Shown in pieces: positions 1 to 5,593 of a stretch of 5,593 nucleotides of DNA. Made by a program: the position numbers and the translations under genes. The DNA is from Actinomycetes bacterium. GTDB lineage: Bacteria; Actinomycetota; CALGFH01. Under the pieces are notes generated by a model. The model saw only the letters and a program-made list of their open reading frames with translations. It had not been told where the DNA came from and ran no database searches. The first letter of the stretch is position 1. Each line of letters opens with the position of its first letter. The DNA lies in assembly GCA_030152105.1 (NCBI GenBank), contig JASLIH010000218.1:1-5593 (forward strand). Reading direction: 5' to 3'.

Positions 1-821
<821 letters not shown>

Positions 822-833
822 CCCCCTCGGACC

Positions 834-842
834 AGGAGGAGG
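834..842 (+). promoter_or_regulatory. Ribosome-binding site of hsp20
   Basis: AGGAGGAGG lies 10 nt before the ATG at 853. It is a near-ideal match to the 16S anti-Shine-Dalgarno sequence and the strongest such site in the window. This suggests hsp20 can be translated at a high rate independently of dnaK, and it fixes the start codon. Confidence 0.85.
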
Positions 843-852
843 TAGGGCCATC

Positions 853-1332
853 ATGAGTGTGTCGCGTTGGGATCCCTTCCAGGACCTGCTGGCGATCCAG
901 GACGAGATGAACCAGGTCTTCGGCCGAGCGCGCCAGGGCCAGGCCGGTGGGCGCGTGTGGGCACCGGCGCTCGACATCTCCGAGCGCAAGGACGCCTACG
1001 TGGTCACCGTCGAGGTCCCGGGCGTCAACGCCGACGACCTCGACATCACGCTGGAGGACGGGCTGCTCACCATCCAGGGCGAGCGCCAGTTCACCAGCGA
1101 GTCCTCGGAGCAGCAGTACCACCGGGTCGAGCGCCGCTACGGCAGCTTCCGCCGCTCGATCACCCTGCCCTCGCAGGTGCAGGCGGACGCTATCGAGGCC
1201 TCGTTCGAGAACGGGGTGCTCGAGGTGGTCGTGCCCAAGGCCGAGGAGGCCAAGCCGAAGAAGATCACCGTTCGCGCCGGCGGCGGCCGCCAGGAGGTTC
1301 CGGGGACCTCGACCCCGGCCGGCGACGCCTGA
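853..1332 (+). CDS. hsp20: Small heat-shock protein, Hsp20/alpha-crystallin family
   Basis: ATP-independent holdase of 159 residues that keeps denaturing proteins in a refoldable state for DnaK/ClpB; it acts as cytosolic oligomers. The N-terminal arm (1-36) begins MSVSRWDPFQDLLAIQDEMN, the WDPF-type opening common in bacterial class A sHsps. The alpha-crystallin domain runs about 37-141 (APALDISERKDAYVVTVEVPG, then ERRYGSFRRSITLP) and includes the signature ENGVLEVVVPK at 119-129. The C-terminal extension carries an I-x-V motif (I138-T139-V140) of the kind that docks neighbouring subunits. The ATG at 853 has a strong ribosome-binding site. The gene starts 31 nt after dnaK and ends 64 nt before grpE, so it is probably in the same transcript. 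Its place inside the dnaK operon is unusual. In M. tuberculosis the sHsp Acr2 belongs to the HspR regulon, so the functional link has precedent. Arg codons are almost all CGC (10 of 13 by hand count). Confidence 0.97.
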   Translation: MSVSRWDPFQDLLAIQDEMNQVFGRARQGQAGGRVWAPALDISERKDAYVVTVEVPGVNADDLDITLEDGLLTIQGERQFTSESSEQQYHRVERRYGSFRRSITLPSQVQADAIEASFENGVLEVVVPKAEEAKPKKITVRAGGGRQEVPGTSTPAGDA

Positions 1333-1348
1333 TCCGACCATGCCACCA

Positions 1349-1381
1349 GGGGAGGGGAGGCGTCCACCGCCTCCCCTCTTC
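1349..1381 (+). promoter_or_regulatory. Strong hairpin between hsp20 and grpE
   Basis: GAGGGGAGGCG (1352-1362) pairs perfectly with CGCCTCCCCTC (1368-1378) around the 5-nt loop TCCAC. Two G-U pairs and one G-C pair extend the stem to 1349/1381. Only TT follows the 11-bp core, so it lacks the U tract of a classical terminator. It could act as a partial attenuator, an RNA-stability or processing element that sets the hsp20:grpE ratio, or an anti-sequester for the grpE ribosome-binding site. The structure is read directly from the sequence; its function is inference. Confidence 0.7.
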
Positions 1382-1392
1382 GCCAGAGGGGA
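1372..1392 (+). promoter_or_regulatory. Alternative hairpin that would mask the grpE ribosome-binding site
   Basis: TCCCCTCT (1372-1379) and AGAGGGGA (1385-1392) are a perfect 8-bp inverted repeat with the 5-nt loop TCGCC. The right arm is the grpE Shine-Dalgarno sequence, 4 nt before the GTG start. The left arm overlaps the 3' arm of the larger upstream hairpin, so the two folds exclude each other. GAGGGGA occurs in both competing strands (1352-1358 and 1386-1392), so the upstream copy acts as a decoy for the site. Regulation is inferred, not demonstrated. Confidence 0.5.
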
Positions 1393-1396
1393 CACC

Positions 1397-2080
1397 GTGA
1401 AGGACACCGAGAAGCGAGACGACGAGGCGCCTGAGGCGGTCGCGGAAGAGGCCGGCGAGCAGCCCCTCGAGGAGCAGCCCGCCGAGCCCAGCGAGGCCGC
1501 CGAGCAGGACGAGGCCGTTCCCGAGCGCGCCGACGAGCTCACCGACGAGGCCGACGCCGACGTCGCCGACGAGGCCGAGGCCCTCGAGGGGATCGAGGCC
1601 GACGGGGTCGAGGCCGAGGAGGACGCGATCGCGGCCGACCTGGACAAGGCGAGGGCCGAGGCCGAGAGCTACCTCGACGACCTGCGCCGGCTCCAGGCCG
1701 ACTTCGACAACTACCGCAAGCGGACCCTGCGCGAGCAGACGGCCAGGGCCGCGTCCGCCTCTCAGGCACTGGTGGCGAGGCTGCTGCCGGTGCTGGACAA
1801 CTTCGAGCTGGCCGTCTCGTCGGCCGAGCGGTCGCGGGACTTCGACCGCATGCTCAAGGGCGTGGAGATGGTCTTCGGCGAGCTCCGTGAGGTCCTCGAG
1901 GCCGAGGGCCTGGTCCGGATCGAGGCCGAGGGCAAGCCCTTCGACCCCGAGCGCCACGAGGCCGTGATCGCCGTCGAGGAGGAGGACACCGAGCCGGGCA
2001 TGGTCGTCGACATCGTCCGGGCCGGTTACGAGCTGCGGGGCAAGGTCCTACGCCCCGCCATGGTGAAGGTCGCGAAGTAG
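1397..2080 (+). CDS. grpE: Nucleotide exchange factor GrpE
   Basis: Homodimeric cytosolic co-chaperone that releases ADP from DnaK. The start is GTG at 1397, preceded by AGAGGGGA; the frame stays open further upstream but there it overlaps hsp20 and encodes nothing GrpE-like. The protein has 227 residues, against 197 in E. coli. Residues 1-76 are extremely acidic and probably disordered (33 Asp/Glu against 4 Lys/Arg by hand count). The long dimerising helix follows (about 77-125, with LRRLQADFDNYRKRT at 96-110), then LLPVLDNFELAV (129-140). The C-terminal beta domain that contacts the DnaK ATPase domain carries the family signature: FDPERHEAV (182-190), then GYELRGKVLRPAMVKV (210-225). The stop TAG is 3 nt before dnaJ. 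Translation may be gated by the hairpins ahead of the gene. Confidence 0.97.
   Translation: MKDTEKRDDEAPEAVAEEAGEQPLEEQPAEPSEAAEQDEAVPERADELTDEADADVADEAEALEGIEADGVEAEEDAIAADLDKARAEAESYLDDLRRLQADFDNYRKRTLREQTARAASASQALVARLLPVLDNFELAVSSAERSRDFDRMLKGVEMVFGELREVLEAEGLVRIEAEGKPFDPERHEAVIAVEEEDTEPGMVVDIVRAGYELRGKVLRPAMVKVAK
1494..1625 (+). repeat. Degenerate GAGGCCGA-type low-complexity repeat in grpE 5' region
   Basis: The N-terminal coding region of grpE is built from recurring gaggccga/gacgaggcc units encoding Asp-Glu-Ala and Ala-Asp/Glu steps (DEADADVADEAEALEGIEAD, then GVEAEEDA). Copies are visible near 1547, 1570, 1593 and 1608. The array is imperfect and stays in frame, so it is a compositionally biased coding segment rather than a separate element. 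Such sequence is prone to length change by slippage. Confidence 0.5.
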
Positions 2081-2083
2081 CGG

Positions 2084-3208
2084 ATGAACAACTCCGAGTA
2101 CCTGGAGAAGGACTTCTACGCCGACCTCGGCGTGTCCAAGGACGCGTCGGCGGCCGACATCAAGAAGGCCTACCGGAAGCTCGCCCAGAAGCACCACCCG
2201 GACGCCAACAAGGGTGACAAGGCCTCCGAGGAGCGGTTCAAGGAGGTCGGGCGGGCCTATGCCGTGCTGTCCGACCCCAAGAAGCGGACCGAGTACGACG
2301 AGGCCCGGCGGCTGCTGGCCTCCGGCGGGTTCGGGGGTGGCTTCCCAGGCGGCGGGGGCGGCTTCCCCGGCGGCGGCCGGGTCCGGGTCGAGGACCTCGG
2401 CGGGCTCGGCGACCTGTTCGGGAACCTGTTCGGCGGCGGCCGGCAGTCGCAGACCGCGGCCCGGCGCGGCCGCGACGTCGAGAGCGAGGTCACCCTCGGC
2501 TTCGAGGAGGCGGTCCGCGGGGCCACCATCCCGCTCCAGCTGCGCGGCCCGGCGCCCTGCCACACCTGCCATGGCTCTGGGGCGAAGCCGGGCACCCTGC
2601 CCCGGCCCTGCCCGACCTGCAACGGGCGCGGCACGGTCACCCGCGACCAGGGCCTGTTCGGCCTCTCCAGCCCCTGCCCGACCTGCCAGGGCCGCGGCTC
2701 GGTGATCGACGACCCCTGCCCGACCTGCCAGGGCCGGGGCAGCGAGGTCCGCACCCGGGAGCTGCGGGTCCGGATCCCGGTCGGGGTCAACGACGGGGCC
2801 ACCGTCCGGCTCAAGGGTCAGGGCGAGCCCGGCCAGGCCGGCGCCCCCGCCGGCGACCTGATCGTCAAGGTCAAGGTCACCCCGCACCCCCTGTTCGGGC
2901 GCAACGGCCAGGACCTGACCATCACCGTGCCGGTGACCTTCGCCGAGGCCGCCCTCGGCACCGAGCTCAAGGTGCCGACCCTGGACGGCCCGGTGACCCT
3001 CAAGGTCCCGGACGGCACCCAGAACGGCCGCACCTTCCGGGTCAGGGGCCGGGGGGTGCCCGGCGCCGGCCGCAAGGGCGCCGGCGACCTGCTGGTCAGC
3101 CTCCAGGTGGCCGTGCCCGAGAAGCTCTCGCGCAAGGAGCGGGACCTGCTGCGCGAGTTCGCGTCGCTGTCCGACACCACGCCGAGGAACCACCTCGGGA
3201 TCGACTGA
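2084..3208 (+). CDS. dnaJ: Class I J-domain co-chaperone DnaJ (Hsp40)
   Basis: Binds unfolded substrates and stimulates DnaK ATP hydrolysis. The 374 residues match the usual length (376 in E. coli). The opening [20 protein letters not shown] is typical of actinobacterial DnaJ. The J domain (about 10-75) has the HPD motif at 38-40. A Gly/Phe-rich region (81-119) contains a duplicated GGGFPGGG and a DLFGNLF segment. The zinc-binding domain has all eight cysteines as four CxxC pairs: C159/C162, C176/C179, C198/C201 and C212/C215. Two C-terminal substrate-binding beta domains (about 221-350) follow, then a short tail ending HLGID. The ATG lies 3 nt after the grpE TAG in the same frame. No strong ribosome-binding site precedes it (only GAAGG near 2065), so translational coupling to grpE is likely. 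Confidence 0.98.
   Translation: MNNSEYLEKDFYADLGVSKDASAADIKKAYRKLAQKHHPDANKGDKASEERFKEVGRAYAVLSDPKKRTEYDEARRLLASGGFGGGFPGGGGGFPGGGRVRVEDLGGLGDLFGNLFGGGRQSQTAARRGRDVESEVTLGFEEAVRGATIPLQLRGPAPCHTCHGSGAKPGTLPRPCPTCNGRGTVTRDQGLFGLSSPCPTCQGRGSVIDDPCPTCQGRGSEVRTRELRVRIPVGVNDGATVRLKGQGEPGQAGAPAGDLIVKVKVTPHPLFGRNGQDLTITVPVTFAEAALGTELKVPTLDGPVTLKVPDGTQNGRTFRVRGRGVPGAGRKGAGDLLVSLQVAVPEKLSRKERDLLREFASLSDTTPRNHLGID
2671..2736 (+). repeat. Near-tandem 24-bp repeat encoding zinc-finger modules of DnaJ
   Basis: Bases 2671-2694 and 2713-2736 are identical over 24 nt and 42 nt apart. Each encodes PCPTCQGRG around the third and fourth CxxC pairs. A 15-nt core (CCCTGCCCGACCTGC) also occurs at 2606-2620 in the second module. 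The protein repeat is inherent to the family; exact nucleotide identity is more than the protein requires and suggests internal gene conversion or strong codon bias. Confidence 0.75.
3182..3198 (+). promoter_or_regulatory. Hairpin at the 3' end of dnaJ, before hspR
   Basis: CCGAGG (3182-3187) pairs with CCTCGG (3193-3198) around the 5-nt loop AACCA, just before the dnaJ stop at 3206. The overlapping segment CACCTC (3191-3196) is instead perfectly complementary to GAGGTG (3220-3225), which overlaps the hspR ribosome-binding site. A ribosome finishing dnaJ would cover 3191-3196 and free that site, fitting translational coupling. Stems are only 6 bp, so this is tentative. Confidence 0.4.
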
Positions 3209-3216
3209 GGCCGAGC

Positions 3217-3223
3217 GGGGAGG
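3217..3223 (+). promoter_or_regulatory. Ribosome-binding site of hspR
   Basis: GGGGAGG lies 8 nt before the ATG at 3232. It decides the start: the in-frame GTG at 3223 shares its first base with the end of this motif, so it cannot be initiated from it. Initiation at 3232 gives 136 residues. Confidence 0.8.
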
Positions 3224-3231
3224 TGACGACC

Positions 3232-3642
3232 ATGGCTGATCAGCGGGACCGGGCGGTGTTCGTGATCTCGGTCGCGGCCGAGCTGGCCGGGGTCCACCCC
3301 CAGACGCTGCGCATCTACGAGCGGGAGGGCCTGGTCCGGCCCAAGCGGACCACCGCCAACGCCCGCCGGTACTCCGAGCGGGACATCCAGCGGCTGCTGG
3401 AGATCAAGCGGCTGACCGGCGACGGCATGAACCTGGAAGGGGTCAGGCGGGTCATCGCCCTGACCCAGGAGGTCGAGCGCCTCCAGGCGACGGTGGCCGC
3501 GCTCGAGGCCGAGCTGCGGGCCCAGGCCCGCCGCCACCGCCAGGAGCTGGACAGCGTCCGCCGGTCGGCCCGGCGCGACCTCGTCCCCTACTCCTCGGCG
3601 ATCGTCCGCTACGAGCACCCATCACGGTACGAACAGGCCTGA
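3232..3642 (+). CDS. hspR: MerR-family heat-shock repressor HspR
   Basis: DNA-binding repressor of heat-shock genes. In Streptomyces and Mycobacterium HspR binds HAIR inverted repeats and needs DnaK as co-repressor, so free DnaK reports folding stress. The 136 residues begin with a MerR winged helix-turn-helix: [26 protein letters not shown] (10-35), the wing with [10 protein letters not shown] (43-52), then [12 protein letters not shown] (66-77). A coiled-coil dimerisation helix follows (about 78-112: [19 protein letters not shown], then a basic stretch). The tail [15 protein letters not shown] (114-128) resembles the hydrophobic C-terminus of other HspR proteins. There are no cysteines, which excludes metal- or redox-sensing MerR types. 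Position directly after dnaJ (23-nt gap) is the classical location. It probably autoregulates the operon through an operator upstream of dnaK, outside the window. Confidence 0.96.
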   Translation: MADQRDRAVFVISVAAELAGVHPQTLRIYEREGLVRPKRTTANARRYSERDIQRLLEIKRLTGDGMNLEGVRRVIALTQEVERLQATVAALEAELRAQARRHRQELDSVRRSARRDLVPYSSAIVRYEHPSRYEQA

Positions 3643-3655
3643 ACGGAAACCATCA

Positions 3656-5593
3656 ATGGACGTGAACAGCTTCACCCACCGGGCCGCCGAGGCGCTGGCC
3701 ACCGCCCAGCGCGAGGCCCGCTCCAGCGACCACCAGCGCATCGAGCCCGAGCACCTGCTGGTCGCCCTGCTCGCCGACCCCGACGGGGTGGTGTACCCGG
3801 TCGTGCGCCGGGCCGGGGCCGACCCGGGCATGCTCAAGGCCCGGGCGTCCGAGGCCCTCGACCGGATCCCCAAGGTCTACGGCCCCGAGCAGGAGACGGT
3901 CGCCTCGCCCCAGCTCGGCCGGCTGCTCGAGCGGGCCCGCAAGGAGGCCGGCGCCCTCGGCGACCAGTACGTCTCCACCGAGCACCTGCTGCTCGCCCTG
4001 ACCGAGGGCTCGACCGCCGCGGCCAGGCTGCTCACCGATGCCGGGGTGACCCGCGAGGCCATCCTGGCCGCCCTGGCCGAGGTCCGCGGAGGCAAGAAGG
4101 TCACCGACCAGGACCCCGAGGCCAAGTACCAGGCGCTGGAGCGCTTCGGCCGCGACCTGACCGAGATGGCCCGCCAGGGCCGGCTCGACCCGGTGATCGG
4201 CCGCGACGACGAGGTCCGCCGGGTCGTCCAGGTGCTGTCGCGCCGGACCAAGAACAACCCGGTCCTGATCGGCGAGCCCGGGGTCGGCAAGACGGCCATC
4301 GTCGAGGGGCTGGCCGGGCGGATCGTGGCCGGCGACGTGCCCTCCTCGCTCAAGGACAAGCGGATCGTCGCCCTCGACCTGGGGGCCATGGTCGCCGGGT
4401 CCAAGTTCCGGGGCGAGTTCGAGGAGCGGCTCAAGGCCGTGCTCGACGACATCCGCGGCTCCGAGGGCCAGATCATCACCTTCATCGACGAGCTCCACAC
4501 CGTGGTCGGGGCCGGCGCCGCCGAGGGCTCGATGGACGCCTCCAACATGCTCAAGCCGATGCTGGCCCGGGGCGAGCTGCGCATGGTCGGGGCCACCACC
4601 CTCGACGAGTACCGCAAGCACATCGAGAAGGACGCCGCCCTGGAGCGCCGCTTCCAGCCGGTGCTGGTGGGGGAGCCGAGCGTCCAGGACACCATCGCCA
4701 TCCTGCGCGGCCTCAAGGAGCGCTACGAGGTCCACCACGGCGTCCGCATCCAGGACTCGGCCCTGGTGGCGGCGGCGGTGCTCTCGGACCGGTACGTGAC
4801 CGGCCGGTTCCTGCCCGACAAGGCCATCGACCTGGTCGACGAGGCCGCCTCGCGGCTGCGCATCGAGATCGACTCCATGCCGACCGAGGTCGACGTGCTG
4901 GAGCGCCGGGCCCGCCAGCTCGAGATCGAGCGGGCCGCGCTGCGCAAGGAGAAGGACGAGGTGTCGCGGGAGCGGCTGGCCAAGCTGGAGGAGGAGTTGG
5001 CCGGCCTCCAGGAGACCCTCACCGGGATGAAGTCCCACTGGGAGGGCGAGAAGGAGGCCATCGCGGCGATCCGGCAGACCAACGCCCGGATCGAGGAGGT
5101 CAAGGGCGAGGCCGAGCGGGCGACCAGGGACGGCGCCCTGGAGCGGGCGGCCGAGCTCGGCTACGGCGTCCTTCCCGGCCTTGAGCGCGACCTGGCCACC
5201 GCCAACCAGCGCCTGGCCGAGCTGCAGGCCGACCGCAAGATGCTCAAGGAGGAGGTCGACGAGGAGGACGTGGCCAAGGTCGTGTCGGCCTGGACCGGCA
5301 TCCCCGTGACCCGGCTCGTCCAGGGCGAGATGGCCAAGCTGCTGCGGCTCGAGGACGAGCTGCACCTCCGGGTGGTCGGCCAGGACGACGCCGTGCAGGC
5401 GGTGGCCGACGCCATCCGCCGCTCGCGGGCCGGGCTGGCCGAGCCGGGCCGCCCGATCGGCAGCTTCCTGTTCCTCGGGCCCACCGGGGTCGGCAAGACC
5501 GAGCTGGCCAGGGCCCTGGCCGCGCTGCTGTTCGACGACGAGCGGGCCATGGTCCGCATCGACATGAGCGAGTACGGCGAGAAGCACTCGGTG
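3656..5593 (+). CDS. clpB: Disaggregase ClpB (Hsp100), N-terminal part (3' end outside window)
   Basis: Hexameric AAA+ ATPase that, with DnaK, threads polypeptides out of aggregates. The frame is open from ATG 3656 to the window edge, giving 646 residues of an expected 850-880. The N domain (1-145) is followed by AAA+ domain 1: Walker A GEPGVGKT 206-213 (K212), Walker B FIDE 276-279 (E279), and the Arg pair R331/R332. These numbers equal those of E. coli ClpB. The M domain, a long coiled coil (about 405-525), has the DnaK-contact Tyr at 503. AAA+ domain 2 starts after VSAWTGIPV, with Walker A GPTGVGKT 608-615; its Walker B and pore loop lie outside. The M domain distinguishes ClpB from ClpA and is longer than that of ClpC. 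Pore loop 1 reads SKFRGEF, with Phe251 where E. coli has Tyr. The gene follows hspR by 13 nt with only a weak GGAA ribosome-binding site, so coupled expression is likely. Confidence 0.98.
   Translation, partial: MDVNSFTHRAAEALATAQREARSSDHQRIEPEHLLVALLADPDGVVYPVVRRAGADPGMLKARASEALDRIPKVYGPEQETVASPQLGRLLERARKEAGALGDQYVSTEHLLLALTEGSTAAARLLTDAGVTREAILAALAEVRGGKKVTDQDPEAKYQALERFGRDLTEMARQGRLDPVIGRDDEVRRVVQVLSRRTKNNPVLIGEPGVGKTAIVEGLAGRIVAGDVPSSLKDKRIVALDLGAMVAGSKFRGEFEERLKAVLDDIRGSEGQIITFIDELHTVVGAGAAEGSMDASNMLKPMLARGELRMVGATTLDEYRKHIEKDAALERRFQPVLVGEPSVQDTIAILRGLKERYEVHHGVRIQDSALVAAAVLSDRYVTGRFLPDKAIDLVDEAASRLRIEIDSMPTEVDVLERRARQLEIERAALRKEKDEVSRERLAKLEEELAGLQETLTGMKSHWEGEKEAIAAIRQTNARIEEVKGEAERATRDGALERAAELGYGVLPGLERDLATANQRLAELQADRKMLKEEVDEEDVAKVVSAWTGIPVTRLVQGEMAKLLRLEDELHLRVVGQDDAVQAVADAIRRSRAGLAEPGRPIGSFLFLGPTGVGKTELARALAALLFDDERAMVRIDMSEYGEKHSV

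Noticed and set aside
1352..1380. Calling the hsp20-grpE hairpin an intrinsic terminator
   Set aside because: Only two T residues follow the stem and grpE starts 16 nt later in the same operon, so full termination is unlikely; partial attenuation remains possible.
947..1396. In-frame 150-codon upstream extension of grpE from an ATG at 947
   Set aside because: It overlaps hsp20 in another frame and encodes Arg/Ser/Pro-rich sequence unlike GrpE. The GTG at 1397 has a good ribosome-binding site and gives a normal GrpE.
867..1400. Second overlapping + strand frame (177 codons) within hsp20
   Set aside because: Gly/Pro/Arg-rich translation with no family resemblance; it shadows hsp20.
2048..3193. 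Antisense open frame (381 codons) opposite dnaJ
   Set aside because: Low-complexity product and full overlap with a certain dnaJ gene. Long stop-free antisense frames are normal at this GC content.
3223..3231. GTG start for hspR three codons upstream
   Set aside because: It begins on the last base of the GGGGAGG ribosome-binding motif. ATG at 3232 has 8-nt spacing and fits other HspR N-termini.
3653..5587. Long antisense open frame (644 codons) opposite clpB
   Set aside because: Composed of Leu/Gly/Ala/Asp/His-rich sequence without any recognisable domain. It is the expected mirror of a GC-rich gene on the other strand; clpB itself is unambiguous.

Overview
The window is one strand-uniform, tightly packed heat-shock chaperone operon from a high-GC bacterium. 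Gene order on the + strand is dnaK (3' part), hsp20, grpE, dnaJ, hspR, clpB (5' part). The GC-rich codon usage, the HspR repressor encoded beside dnaK-grpE-dnaJ, and DnaK, DnaJ and ClpB sequences resembling mycobacterial and streptomycete proteins point to the Actinomycetota. The hsp20 insertion and the hspR-clpB junction differ from the classical Streptomyces and Mycobacterium layout, so a less-studied or deep-branching actinobacterial lineage is likely. That placement is inference.

Layout: 1-821 is the C-terminal 272 residues of DnaK (interdomain linker, substrate-binding domain, acidic tail). 853-1332 is a small heat-shock protein. 1397-2080 is GrpE, with a GTG start and a very acidic N-terminus. 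2084-3208 is a class I DnaJ with HPD motif and all eight zinc-ligand cysteines. 3232-3642 is the MerR-family repressor HspR. 3656 to the end is the first 646 residues of ClpB, cut just after the second Walker A motif. The gaps between genes are 31, 64, 3, 23 and 13 nt, so there is no non-coding stretch over 300 bases. No RNA genes, mobile elements or CRISPR arrays were seen.

How the genes work together: sHsp holds unfolding proteins. ClpB threads polypeptides out of aggregates with help from DnaK. DnaJ delivers substrates to DnaK and stimulates its ATPase, and GrpE exchanges its nucleotide. HspR in other actinobacteria binds HAIR operators with DnaK as co-repressor, so the operon would encode both its regulator and its sensor. 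No HAIR or CIRCE operator is visible here; the main promoter should lie upstream of dnaK, outside the window.

The gene content is well known. The least expected signal is at the junctions. At dnaK/hsp20, hsp20/grpE and dnaJ/hspR there is a compact hairpin with a 5-nt loop. In each case the C-rich 3' arm, or bases overlapping it, can instead pair with the Shine-Dalgarno sequence of the next gene. This would allow mutually exclusive RNA folds that gate translation along the operon, but it could also be chance in GC-rich sequence.
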